Source of the DNA: Enterococcus sp. 4G2_DIV0659
GTDB taxonomy: Bacteria > Bacillota > Bacilli > Lactobacillales > Enterococcaceae
NCBI RefSeq assembly: GCF_002140715.2
Contig: NZ_NGLE02000001.1
Span: 2,694,001 to 2,758,000, forward strand
Length of the DNA: 64,000 nt
Direction: 5' to 3'
Of this stretch, positions 43,939 to 54,008 are shown one piece after another. The notes under the pieces were generated by a model. That model was given only the letters and a program-made list of their open reading frames with translations. It ran no database searches and had not been told where the DNA came from. The position numbers were made by a program, and so were the translations under genes. Numbering within the stretch: the first letter of the stretch is position 1; the number at the start of each line of letters is the position of its first letter.

Positions 43939-44835
43939 TTGAAAGAACAGAAAAAGGGGATTTTATTAGGTTTTATTGCTTATATTTTTTGGGGAATTAT
44001 TCCAATTTATTGGAAATTAATGCCTACAGTTGATCCACTAGATATCTTGTGTTATCGAATTATCTGGTCGTTTTTATTTATGATCGTTTACATTTTATTT
44101 ACGAAGAAATGGTCGTTATTTTTAATTGAAGTTAAAGCAGTTGTAAAAGATAAGAAAAAATTATTTGCTATTATTTGTGCTGCGATGCTCATTTCAATAA
44201 ATTGGTTTACCTTTATTTATACGGTCAGCCAAGGGCATGTGACTCAGGCTAGTCTAGGCTATTATATGAATCCATTAGTAAATGTTTTGCTGGCAACTTT
44301 GATTTTAAAAGAAAAATTAAGTCGTTCAGGAATGATTGCTTGTGGACTGGCGTTGACCGGCGTTTTGTTATTAACGGTTCAGACTGGAGAAATTCCTTTT
44401 GCTCCGTTGGTAATGGCGATTACATTTAGTTTTTATGGATTAATCAAAAAAGGAGTAACTGTAAGCTCTTATACAGGTTTAACGATTGAGACATTTGTAA
44501 TTCTGCCAATTGCATTAGTCTATCTGTTATTTTTCTCACGTCAAGGATTTATGAATTATGAAACGTCTACTAATTTATTGTTGATGGGAGCAGGTGTAGT
44601 TACAGCGATTCCTTTATTACTTTTTGCAGAGGCAGCAAAACAAATTTCCTATATCATCTTAGGATTTATTCAATATGTTGGTCCAACATTAATGCTGATA
44701 TCGGCGATATTCTTGTACCATGAACCTTATTCGGCAGAGCAATTCATTGCATTTGGTTTTATCTGGGTAGCAATTGCTGTCTTTACTTATGGCAATATTT
44801 ACACCTATCGTAAAGAAAAACAATTTATAAAATAA
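43939..44835 (+). CDS. rarD: RarD/EamA-type membrane transporter
   Basis: The 298-residue protein has ten membrane helices in two EamA repeats (GFIAYIFWGIIPIYWKLM at the start; YVGPTLMLISAIFLYHEPY near the end), as in RarD of the drug/metabolite superfamily. The substrate is unknown; in E. coli the gene was linked with chloramphenicol sensitivity. Translation starts at TTG 43939 after GAGAGGAGAAG. Confidence 0.88.
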   Translation: MKEQKKGILLGFIAYIFWGIIPIYWKLMPTVDPLDILCYRIIWSFLFMIVYILFTKKWSLFLIEVKAVVKDKKKLFAIICAAMLISINWFTFIYTVSQGHVTQASLGYYMNPLVNVLLATLILKEKLSRSGMIACGLALTGVLLLTVQTGEIPFAPLVMAITFSFYGLIKKGVTVSSYTGLTIETFVILPIALVYLLFFSRQGFMNYETSTNLLLMGAGVVTAIPLLLFAEAAKQISYIILGFIQYVGPTLMLISAIFLYHEPYSAEQFIAFGFIWVAIAVFTYGNIYTYRKEKQFIK

Positions 44836-44919
44836 GCGTTCAAGGAATCAATCTTTGAGTAAGATTTCTAGTTATGTTAAACTAATTTCATTAAAAATGA
44901 TTCAGAAAGGGCGAGTTCA

Positions 44920-46065
44920 GTGGAACCCATTTATTTAGATCACGCAGCAACAACACCGATTCATCCAGCTGTTATAGAAATAATGACAGATGAAATGACC
45001 CATACTTTTGGAAATCCATCGAGTATTCATACGTTTGGTAGGCAAGCCCATCGTAAGTTAGAAGATATTAGACAAATGATTGCTGCCAGTTTGTACGTGA
45101 AACCGCATGAAATTATCTTTAATAGTGGTGGTACAGAAGGGGACAACACTGCGATTATTGAAGTGGCTCTTTCTAGAAAAGATCAAGGGATGCATCTGAT
45201 TACAACGGCGATTGAACATCCCGCTGTTTTAGAAACGATGAACTATCTGGAAGGTTTAGGATTTGAAGTGACTTATTTACCGGTTAATGAAAAAGGTGAA
45301 CTTGCAGTATCTGAACTTGAAAAAGCTTTAAGAGAGGATACGATCTTAGTTTCCGTGATGTATGGTAATAATGAAGTTGGCAATTTATTGCCGATCGAGG
45401 AAATTGGCGCTTTATTAAAAACACATCCTGCGATTTTTCATACGGATGCCGTTCAAGCCTATGGTTCTGAACGAATAGTACCTCACGAAATCGGCATTGA
45501 TTTGTTAAGCATTTCTGCACATAAAATAAACGGGCCAAAAGGTGTTGGCTTTTTATTTAAAAATGATTCGATTTCACTTCCACCACTACTACATGGTGGA
45601 GAGCAAGAAGAAAAACGTCGAGCTGGTACGGAAAATTTAGCTGGTATTGTTGGCATGGGTAAGGCTATTATGCTTTTGACAGATGAAGAAAAACAACAGC
45701 GACATGGTAAATACGCTGACTTTGAGCGGATTATCCTCTCTCAATTAGAGGATGCTCAAGTGGATTACCAAATCAATGGGAGCCCTGATAATAAATTAAC
45801 CCATATTTTAAATTTGTGGATTCCTGGGGTATCAAGCGACTTATTATTGATGCATCTGGATCTTCAAGGTGTGGCGATTTCAACAGGTTCTGCTTGTACT
45901 GCCGGAACTGTTGAGCCGTCTCATGTTTTAGAGGCAATGTATGGCAAGGATCATCAAGCAATCAAGGAATCTGTACGAATCAGCTTTGGTTTAGGCAATG
46001 ACGAAACACAAATTCAGCAGTTTGTGTCAATATTGATTGAAACAATCAAAAAAATCAAACAGTAA
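44920..46065 (+). CDS. Cysteine desulfurase, NifS/IscS family
   Basis: This PLP enzyme releases sulfur from cysteine. The 381-residue protein starts YLDHAATTPIHP, has the PLP lysine in SAHKINGPKGVGFL (about residue 200) and the mobile catalytic Cys loop STGSACTAGTVEPSHVL. In many lactic acid bacteria this gene, DUF1831 and mnmA are contiguous and supply sulfur for 2-thiouridine in tRNA; here a bacteriocin locus separates it from mnmA. Translation starts at GTG. Confidence 0.94.
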   Translation: MEPIYLDHAATTPIHPAVIEIMTDEMTHTFGNPSSIHTFGRQAHRKLEDIRQMIAASLYVKPHEIIFNSGGTEGDNTAIIEVALSRKDQGMHLITTAIEHPAVLETMNYLEGLGFEVTYLPVNEKGELAVSELEKALREDTILVSVMYGNNEVGNLLPIEEIGALLKTHPAIFHTDAVQAYGSERIVPHEIGIDLLSISAHKINGPKGVGFLFKNDSISLPPLLHGGEQEEKRRAGTENLAGIVGMGKAIMLLTDEEKQQRHGKYADFERIILSQLEDAQVDYQINGSPDNKLTHILNLWIPGVSSDLLLMHLDLQGVAISTGSACTAGTVEPSHVLEAMYGKDHQAIKESVRISFGLGNDETQIQQFVSILIETIKKIKQ

Positions 46066-46147
46066 TGTAAGAAAAGTAAGAATAGAACTAGCAAAAAGAA
46101 AGCGTAACAACTATAATAAAAGAGACAATAAATAAAGAGGTGGAAAA

Positions 46148-46489
46148 ATGGCATTTAAAGAAAAAGCAACAGTAGAAGGTTGTCCAATCGTTTATAAAGT
46201 AAATGAGCAAGCCAAGAAATACACATTGAAGGACAATGGATTCACTGAAACCAATTCAGGGAACTTCCAATTGATTCGTCCGTTGGATGGCACTCCTCAA
46301 AGCAAAGAAGGATTTAAACTAAAAATAACAATCGCTGAAGATTTAAAAACACTGAAAATGTCGGTAACAACTGCGAATGGGTTGAAAGCAATGAATATTT
46401 TCAAAAACGATGCGCATGCAATGAGCCAAGAGAAGTTTTACTTCTTAATGGATGGCATGATCAGCCGTGGTGTGTTTGAGAAAGCTTAA
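46148..46489 (+). CDS. DUF1831 protein (cysteine-desulfurase partner)
   Basis: The 113-residue protein matches DUF1831 from memory (FTETNSGNFQLIRPLDGTPQS and a helical ending). It usually sits between a cysteine desulfurase gene and mnmA, hence a likely accessory in tRNA thiolation. It has its own TATAAT and an AGAGGTGG ribosome site. mnmA is 4.7 kb downstream here instead of adjacent. Confidence 0.85.
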   Translation: MAFKEKATVEGCPIVYKVNEQAKKYTLKDNGFTETNSGNFQLIRPLDGTPQSKEGFKLKITIAEDLKTLKMSVTTANGLKAMNIFKNDAHAMSQEKFYFLMDGMISRGVFEKA

Positions 46490-46540
46490 TTATTAATGAA
46501 GTTATTAAAAAGTAGAGATGAAATTCGCTGAATTTTGTCT

Positions 46541-47299
46541 TTATTTTTTTGTTTCGATAATAGAGCTATTTTGCTCCATCTCTAATAGTTGCGTTTTTCT
46601 AACGGAAACGTCGAGTCTATTACCGTCAGAAAGTAAGAGTTCTCTGTTTTTTTTATCTAAGTGAATGATATGTTGTTTATTGACAAGATATGATCGATGG
46701 CAACGAAAAAAGTTTTCATTGAGTCGCTCTATTTTGTTCAAAGAACCACTAAATTCTACTATTCCTTTGTCGTGAGTCAAAATTAATTTATGAGGTTTAA
46801 CGGATGTTTCAAAGAATAGAATATTTTCATGTAAAATTGGAGTTATTTTAGTTCCTTGTTTGATGTTCAATATTTTTGTCCCTTTTATCCGTTCATCTTG
46901 ACATCTTTTTTCTGCAAGTGTCAAACATCGATGAATTCTTTTTTGGACGTTTTTTGGATTGTCTTTCAAAATAAAGTCTAAAGCTTCAATTTGATGTTGA
47001 AAAACTTGTAAGGCAAATTCTTTATGTGCGGTGATAAAAACAATTTTACCAAAACTATCTAGTTCTCGAATTTTCGCTGCTAAATGAATACCATTGAATT
47101 CATCTGTTAAATTAATATCTATAAAGTACAGCCCCATTTTTTCTGAATGTTTGTTTTTATATTCTAATAAGGTGTTTGGATTGTTTGTTGTTAAGAGTAT
47201 CTCCATATTAAATTCTTCGATTACAATGTAATTTTTTATCCAAGACTCAATTTGTCTTTTTTGAGTTTGATTTTTTTCATATATAAATACTGATAACAT
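46541..47299 (-). CDS. LytTR-family response regulator
   Basis: The 252-residue AgrA/ComE-like protein has a receiver domain with phospho-acceptor Asp in LYFIDINLTDEFNG (about residue 58) and a C-terminal LytTR DNA-binding domain (ENFFRCHRSYLVNKQHI). ATG 47299 follows AGGAGGG at good spacing; the longer frame to 47353 lacks this. It is divergent from the bacteriocin gene and separated by three AAYGTT repeats, so it probably controls production. No partner kinase or pheromone gene is nearby, so activation is unclear. Confidence 0.88.
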   Translation of the reverse strand: MLSVFIYEKNQTQKRQIESWIKNYIVIEEFNMEILLTTNNPNTLLEYKNKHSEKMGLYFIDINLTDEFNGIHLAAKIRELDSFGKIVFITAHKEFALQVFQHQIEALDFILKDNPKNVQKRIHRCLTLAEKRCQDERIKGTKILNIKQGTKITPILHENILFFETSVKPHKLILTHDKGIVEFSGSLNKIERLNENFFRCHRSYLVNKQHIIHLDKKNRELLLSDGNRLDVSVRKTQLLEMEQNSSIIETKK

Positions 47300-47380
47300 A
47301 ATGGCTCCCTCCTTTTTTTTATTAGTATACAATGAGTTTTGATTAGAATACAATAGTGAATTTTATAAAGTTTTGTTATT

Positions 47381-47421
47381 AATGTTATTTTTGAAAAACG
47401 TTTAGGAATTATAACGTTACA
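47381..47421 (+). promoter_or_regulatory. Direct repeats for the LytTR regulator
   Basis: AATGTT (47381), AACGTT (47397) and AACGTT (47413) recur at exact 16-bp steps between the divergent LytTR and bacteriocin genes. AACGTTTAG fits the LytTR consensus; the spacing is shorter than the usual 21-22 bp. Confidence 0.5.
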
Positions 47422-47518
47422 TTATGGATGTTTTTGTATTTTTGTTCGTTTCTTATGATAGAATGATTTTATAACAGTGAATCAATATTTTACTGTGAAA
47501 AAGGAGGAGGAAAAATAT

Positions 47519-47962
47519 ATGAAAAAAGTCGTTTTATTTTCTTTAATGTTGGCATCGGTTTCTGTTTTACCTGTTTGTGTAAGCGCTTCTCAGGGAGATG
47601 AAGTGAAGCAAAATATTGTTACTGATGAAGGTGAGATTGGAGGATGGTCTGAAGATAGTGGTGCATATAATCTGTCATCTAACCATTTTAGAGCATCTAG
47701 TCCCAAACATTACGGTGAAAGACAACAAAGAAGTGCTGGTCGTAATATGTGGGATCGACGAGCACACGGTTGGACAAATTGGTCCGGCAAACATCATTAT
47801 ACAACGGCAAGAATGGAAAAATATGATGCTTGGTCAAGAAAATGGGTTGTGGTTACAACATCTGGTAGAAAATGGGGAAGAAATGGAACAGAAGCTTATT
47901 CTCCATGGGCTCGGGGAGGAGAATATGATCCTAACAAAGCCCGAACTTATTATGGTTCATAA
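47519..47962 (+). CDS. Lactococcin-972-family bacteriocin precursor
   Basis: The 147-residue precursor has a Sec signal peptide ending in VSA (about residue 24; MKKVVLFSLMLASVSVLP). The mature region is rich in Gly, Trp, Tyr, Ser and Arg with GGxW near its start (EIGGWSEDSG) and recurrent W-x-x-G-type patterns, as in Lcn972, which binds lipid II and blocks septation. The context of two FtsX-like permeases and an ABC ATPase matches the Lcn972 immunity operon. It is longer than the mature Lcn972 (66 residues), so it may have an extra domain. ATG 47519 follows AGGAGGAGG. Confidence 0.82.
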   Translation: MKKVVLFSLMLASVSVLPVCVSASQGDEVKQNIVTDEGEIGGWSEDSGAYNLSSNHFRASSPKHYGERQQRSAGRNMWDRRAHGWTNWSGKHHYTTARMEKYDAWSRKWVVVTTSGRKWGRNGTEAYSPWARGGEYDPNKARTYYGS

Positions 47963-48024
47963 AAAATTAAAAATAAAACAACAAGGAATTTACTTGTGAT
48001 ATCAGCGTTTATTAAGATTCCATA

Positions 48025-48065
48025 CAATTGGGATATGACTTAAAAGTTATGTCCCAATTCTATTT
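48025..48065 (+). terminator. Hairpin after the bacteriocin gene
   Basis: AATTGGGA..ATGAC pairs with GTTAT..TCCCAATT, followed by CTATTTTT. It may lower permease expression relative to the bacteriocin. Confidence 0.75.
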
Positions 48066-48092
48066 TTAGAACCAATAAAATGAGGTTGTTGT

Positions 48093-49022
48093 ATGAATAA
48101 AAAAAATATCATAATCACTCTATTGTTAACGATGATTTTTTTTCTTGTATTGTTAACAAATAACTATCAGCAGAATCAAAAATATTTAGTAGAAGAAAGC
48201 AATCATTTATATTCGCCTAATAATTTTGTTCTTCAAAAAATAAGTTTTAATGACATAGCAAAAGACAAGATATTAAATAGTCAGCCGTATCGATTATTTT
48301 ATACAGTAGAAAATAATCTGAATTTGGATATACGTGCCTATTATTCTAATAACTATAAAAAATGGGCGCCACCTTTAAAAGACGGAGAATTTTTCAGAAA
48401 AAATAATGAAAAAAAAGCAGTTGTCGGAAACAATGTAAAAGTTGAGTATAAAAATGGGAAAGAGTATTTCAAATTAGAAAATACAAAATATGAGGTAATT
48501 GGTCGTTTAGGCAAAAAAATTCCCAATCGATTTAAACATTCGGTTTTACTTAGTGACTCCAGTTTTTTTAATGAAGAAAAAAAAACCTATATAATTGATG
48601 GAAACAACTTGAAGAATATGGAGAAGTCAAAGTTAACTGGGGAAGAATATAAAAATTTAACAGGAGTAAATCGCTTTTTATCTGTTGATTATTTTTCACC
48701 GATGATCATTCTTTTTTCTAAGATTTTAATTTTGGGTGTCTTAATATTTCTCGTTTATTGTTATCATTTATACTGTTATCGAGAAATTCTGGTTTTAAAA
48801 ATAATTGGAATAAGTAATAAGAAAATTTTATGGGGTAAACTTTGTCTGCTTAATCAATTATTTTTGATTACATTGCTAGTTGTCTACTGTTTATATTCCC
48901 AATCGACATTGACTAAAGGTAATTTTAGTTATTGGTTAGAGAATTTTATATATTTATTAATGATGAATTTGTTATACATAATCATCTATTTTAGAGATAG
49001 ATATGAGGTGACTAACGAATGA
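48093..49022 (+). CDS. FtsX-like permease A of the bacteriocin locus
   Basis: The 309-residue protein has an N-terminal membrane helix (about 6-23), an extracellular domain of about 180 residues and three C-terminal helices, i.e. half an FtsX/MacB-type permease. In Lcn972 loci a single long membrane protein of about 680 residues (DUF1430 type) is usual; here it is split in two, the second gene starting in an ATGA overlap. It likely gives immunity or export with the ATPase. Confidence 0.72.
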   Translation: MNKKNIIITLLLTMIFFLVLLTNNYQQNQKYLVEESNHLYSPNNFVLQKISFNDIAKDKILNSQPYRLFYTVENNLNLDIRAYYSNNYKKWAPPLKDGEFFRKNNEKKAVVGNNVKVEYKNGKEYFKLENTKYEVIGRLGKKIPNRFKHSVLLSDSSFFNEEKKTYIIDGNNLKNMEKSKLTGEEYKNLTGVNRFLSVDYFSPMIILFSKILILGVLIFLVYCYHLYCYREILVLKIIGISNKKILWGKLCLLNQLFLITLLVVYCLYSQSTLTKGNFSYWLENFIYLLMMNLLYIIIYFRDRYEVTNE

Positions 49023-50316
49023 CTGTTATCAAAGAATTATATTATACATTTAAGAGCCATCCTTTTTTAATTGGTATTTACGTAATTTTGTTAACAACAT
49101 TTTTAGCATTGCTCACTATTTTTATCTCTTTTAACAGCAAAATTGACGATGTTTCTGAATCATTACCTAGAAACTTCTCAGATAAAACGATGTATTCTCT
49201 TATTGATACATTAGATCCAGTTGAATTTGAAACGTTTAATCGTTCAGCGGATTCAGTAGAAATCATAGCTAACTTTTATAATGAACTTAATGAACAAAAA
49301 GACTTTAACTATCTAGCGATGAATGATCAACCAATACCTATTATTGATTTTAAAGGAGATGAAACATTTGAGTATGCTTATGGTACGCCAATGAAAGGAA
49401 CTGGTAGGTATGAAGCTGAAATTGGTGAAAAGAGTTATTCTTTTTTTGATACTAAAGCCATCCAGTTAAATAAAAAAGTTTTGAGTTTTATTCTTTGGAC
49501 ATTGAGTACGGAGAAATTTTTGATTGGAATGAATTGGGATACAATCAAAAAACGATACCAGTAATACTGGGAAATGATTATAAAGGTGTATACGATATCG
49601 GCGAAGTTTTTTTAGGAGATTATTTATTTGAACTTGTTTCATTTAAGGTAGTAGGCGTATTAAAAGAAAACTCTTTTGTTTTTTATCAAGGAAATGCTGA
49701 ATTTTATTTAGATAATGTTGTGGTCATTCCTTATCCTGAAAAACGCCCAGATAATAATTTTAAAGATAAAGGTTTTTTGAATCGTTTGTATTTCGGTATG
49801 ATTAATGGAAATATTGCTACAAATAATGATATGGAAATAAGCGAGATATTAAGTAGCTTAAATAAAATAGGAAAGCAAACCAAATTTTCAAATTATCATA
49901 TTATCGGTGTTAGCAGTTTTGTGGAACAATACACAGATATGCTCATGGCATTAACAAAGAACAAAGAATTAATCATAGTCCTTTTTTCTATGTTATTTAT
50001 ACTAATGGTGATATTACTAAATTTCATTTCCTACACGCTTTTTGTGCAAAGAAAAAACAAATATTATGTCTACTATTTGAATGGTTTCAGCAAAAAAATT
50101 ATCAACAAATGGATTATTATCGACACTTTTTTCCCTATAATTATTTCAATAATTCCGTATACTATTTTCTTATTCATATCACGGATTGGAAGTAATCTTA
50201 GTTTCATCATTATGACCGCTATTTTGATAGTATTAGGTACATCAACTAGTTTGTTCTTAATAAAAATAGGATTAAAAAGACACTTAATAGGCAACTTTAG
50301 GAGAGAGAGATGCTAG
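49019..50316 (+). pseudogene. FtsX-like permease B of the bacteriocin locus, frameshifted
   Basis: Two overlapping frames, 49019-49564 and the frame open from 49474 to 50316, encode one permease: N-terminal helix (HPFLIGIYVILLTTFLALL), an extracellular domain and three C-terminal helices. The first frame runs out in TLSTEKFLIGMNWDT, while the other reads EFYSLDIEYGEIFDWNELG, the better continuation. One additional A in the A6 run at 49472-49477 joins them as NKKSFEFYSLD. Intact, the protein would be about 430 residues. As read, immunity may be lost, unless slippage or a sequence error explains it. Confidence 0.75.
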
Positions 50317-50981
50317 AATTAAAAAATATATGTAAATCATATGAAAGTAAACAACAGTCTTCAGAAATAATTTTTAAGGATTTAAATTTTAATATGGGAA
50401 AAATGGATTCGTCTATTGCTATTGTCGGCAGAAGTGGTTCTGGGAAAACAACGTTGCTTAACATTATGGCAGGACTAGACACAAACTATTCTGGAGAGTA
50501 TCTATTCGAACAATCGTCGTGTCGTAAAAATAATGATTATATGTCAAAACTTCGTTTGCAAAACTTTGGAATGATTACACAAAAATATTATTTATTAAAT
50601 GATCGGACAGTTTTTAATAATGTTGCCATTTCACTAAGGAACTCAAATCTAAAGGAAAAAGAAATAAAAAATCAAGTGGAAGCAACATTAGAAAAAGTAG
50701 GATTGGCAGATTATAGGAATAAATCACCAAGATCATTATCAGGTGGAGAAAGTCAAAGGGTTGCTATAGCAAGAGCGATTGTAAAACGACCTAAATTACT
50801 TTTAGCAGATGAGCCGACAGGTGCGTTAGATGAAAAAACAGAAGAATCTATTTTATCGCTGTTTTCTAATTTGATTAATGAAGGAAATAAAATGATTATC
50901 GTTACACATAGTAAAATTATTTCTGACTTTTGCACACTGAGGTATGAAGTAACAGATAAACGTATACAATTATTAAAATAA
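50310..50981 (+). CDS. ABC transporter ATPase of the bacteriocin locus
   Basis: The 223-residue ATPase has Walker A (GRSGSGKTT), signature (LSGGESQR), Walker B (LLLADEP) and MIIVTHS. It follows the MacB/LolD type and resembles the ABC subunit of Lcn972 immunity systems. It overlaps the permease gene by 7 nt. The locus has no dedicated peptidase domain, in line with a Sec-exported bacteriocin. Confidence 0.88.
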   Translation: MLELKNICKSYESKQQSSEIIFKDLNFNMGKMDSSIAIVGRSGSGKTTLLNIMAGLDTNYSGEYLFEQSSCRKNNDYMSKLRLQNFGMITQKYYLLNDRTVFNNVAISLRNSNLKEKEIKNQVEATLEKVGLADYRNKSPRSLSGGESQRVAIARAIVKRPKLLLADEPTGALDEKTEESILSLFSNLINEGNKMIIVTHSKIISDFCTLRYEVTDKRIQLLK

Positions 50982-51061
50982 ATGAACAGAGAAGCAATAC
51001 CATAAGATACAGAAGTAAAAGAATTAGGTAGTTGACATAGAAGCATTTAGTTGTTTTTTAG

Positions 51062-51098
51062 GAGGTTGGAATATGACTCCCAGAGCTACATTCCAACC
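51062..51098 (+). terminator. Dyad hairpin at the end of the bacteriocin locus
   Basis: AGGTTGGAATATGACTC and GAGCTACATTCCAACCT pair with two mismatches across CCA. It shares the ACTC-N3-GAG tip with the hairpins at 7816 and 17180. No strong T tract follows. Confidence 0.6.
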
Positions 51099-51185
51099 TC
51101 GACTATTTATAGAAAATGGAGTATAATGTGAATCACTGAAAAATTACGACCTTCAAATCGTAGATGCATTCAGAATCTAAATTGA

Positions 51186-52325
<1,140 letters not shown>

Positions 52326-52335
52326 ATCAAAAAAA

Positions 52336-52358
52336 GAGTAGGAGGAATTCCTACTCGC
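52336..52358. repeat. Left flanking palindromic hairpin of the protease region
   Basis: GAGTAGGA-GGAAT-TCCTACTC followed by GC. A near copy, GCGAGTAGGA-AGAAT-TCCTACTCGC, ends the protease region at 55766. The inward flanks also match in inverted orientation (CTCGCAGA(C/G)TA). Confidence 0.65.
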
Positions 52359-52368
52359 AGACTATAAA

Positions 52369-52418
52369 CAAAAGATACAAACGAACTTCTTATTTAGAAG
52401 CTTTGTTTGTATCTTTTG
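52369..52418 (+). terminator. Terminator-like hairpin after mnmA
   Basis: CAAAAGATACAAAC and GTTTGTATCTTTTG form a perfect 14-bp stem, with an inner CTTC/GAAG pairing. No long T tract, but AT-rich. From here to 52688 I see no gene. Confidence 0.65.
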
Positions 52419-52688
52419 AATTTTAAGAAAAAAATAAGTAAGAACGTTGGTCTCCACTTCTAGCTTTTTAAGTTCATTTTTAGGAAATTTGATTATGTTA
52501 TCGGAATAATAGTGGATTTAGACTAAGGTATAAAAAAAGGATAATTGGCAAAAAACAATTATTCAAACGAATGTATGAGTATGGAAGATGGAATTTTAAC
52601 ATATTTTTAGTTTGAATAACATTCTATTGATCTTGATTTATGTGGATATACACCTTATTGAAATCTATTTTATGTTTAATAAAACGTC

Positions 52689-52739
52689 TGTTATACTTAA
52701 ATTTGAACTATATTATATAGTTCAAATTTAAGTATAACA
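52689..52739 (+). promoter_or_regulatory. 51-nt perfect palindrome before the M6 protease gene
   Basis: Two 25-nt arms around a single T (52714) are exactly complementary; the outer arm reads TGTTATACTTAAATTTGAAC. It ends directly before the AAGGAGG ribosome site and 12 nt before the ATG. It could be an operator, a transcript-protecting hairpin or an attenuator; the mechanism is unknown. Confidence 0.75.
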
Positions 52740-52751
52740 AGGAGGAATATC

Positions 52752-54008
52752 ATGAAAAAAGGGAAGGGAAATAATAGGTTTTTAGGTAGTATTTTAGTTG
52801 CGGTTAGTATTTTAACTGCTACGAAAGCCAATGCAGCTCCAGCGTTACAAGAAGAAGTGAAGTTTCAGCAACCAAATGGAATAGAAGTAAAAGCAACACA
52901 ATATGGAGATGAATTTTTCCATTACACGGTTGGAGAAGATAGTAGTCTTTATGCTAAAAAAGCAGATGGTTATTGGTACTATGAGACAAAAGGGGCAAAT
53001 ACTCGACAAAAAGAGGCAAAAGTAGGGATCGATCCTAAACCCCAAAATGTAAAAATGCAGTCAGATGTAAAAGATGATATTACTATAGAAAAGAAAAGAG
53101 CGAATTTTAATCAAAGAATTTTAACGAAACAAAATAAAAAATTAAGTAAAGATCAAAATTTACTTGTAGTGTTAATTGAATTTAATGACGTGAAACTAAC
53201 AACTTCATTAGAAGAATGGCAAAAAAAAGTTTTTTCAACAGAAGGAAAAACAGTGAAATCCTTCTTCTCTGAACAAACAAATAAACGAATTGAACTGCAA
53301 CCTGCGAAGGAAACTGCAGATATAAAAGATGGTGTCATGAAGATTCACATGGATCAAGAGCATCCTGATAAGGGAAGCGGCTTCAATATTTTCGAATTAG
53401 CAACTGATATTTTGCAAAAGATTAAGCATCAAATTGACTTTTCTAGTTATGATACGAATAAGGATCATGCGATTGAACCAGATGAATTACATGTGATGTT
53501 TGTTATTGCAGGATATGAACATAGTGCAGGAAATATTGGGAAGGGTGTTTGGGGCCGTAAAGGTTGGAGTAGTAATTTAACGACAGTCGATGGAATGAAA
53601 TTTACTGATTTTACAATGTTTGGTGAAAAAATGAAATATAATGATAAAGATATTTCGTCAACAATTGGTGTTATTTGCCATGAATTGGGGCATGATTTAG
53701 GATTACCTGATTTATATAATACTGAAGGTGACGGTGCTGGTTTAGGTATTATGAGTCTGATGTCGCAAGGCAGTTGGGGAGAAGAAAGTGGTGAATTTGG
53801 TGGGATGACACCAGTTGGTTTAGATGCGTATTCAAAAGTACAGTTGGGTATTCCTGATGAAGAGATGAATCCAGCTCAAAAATATGATAAAAAGATCCAT
53901 GCAATTTCAGAAGCGACAGATCCAACAATTTTGAAATTGCAAAGCCAAAATCAAAATGAATATTTTTACTGGAAAATAGACAATTATATGGTTTTGATAA
54001 AGGAATGA
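52752..54008 (+). CDS. M6-family metalloprotease, N-terminal part (frameshifted)
   Basis: This secreted protease has a signal peptide ending in ANA (about residue 28), a propeptide and a catalytic domain with the zinc motif HELGHDLGLPD (about residue 313), typical of M6 immune-inhibitor-A-like peptidases, plus an EF-hand-like DTNKDHAIEPDE. The frame stops prematurely after DNYMVLIKE, but the -1 frame continues smoothly (YGFDKGMRKF). It and the next frame (54005-55705) are therefore one gene of about 985 residues lacking one base near 53990. A strong AAGGAGG site follows a 51-nt palindrome. Confidence 0.82.
   Translation: MKKGKGNNRFLGSILVAVSILTATKANAAPALQEEVKFQQPNGIEVKATQYGDEFFHYTVGEDSSLYAKKADGYWYYETKGANTRQKEAKVGIDPKPQNVKMQSDVKDDITIEKKRANFNQRILTKQNKKLSKDQNLLVVLIEFNDVKLTTSLEEWQKKVFSTEGKTVKSFFSEQTNKRIELQPAKETADIKDGVMKIHMDQEHPDKGSGFNIFELATDILQKIKHQIDFSSYDTNKDHAIEPDELHVMFVIAGYEHSAGNIGKGVWGRKGWSSNLTTVDGMKFTDFTMFGEKMKYNDKDISSTIGVICHELGHDLGLPDLYNTEGDGAGLGIMSLMSQGSWGEESGEFGGMTPVGLDAYSKVQLGIPDEEMNPAQKYDKKIHAISEATDPTILKLQSQNQNEYFYWKIDNYMVLIKE

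Noticed and set aside
47616..47999. Alternative plus-strand frame inside the bacteriocin gene
   Set aside because: The other frame has a signal peptide, AGGAGGAGG site and family-like sequence; this one has none.
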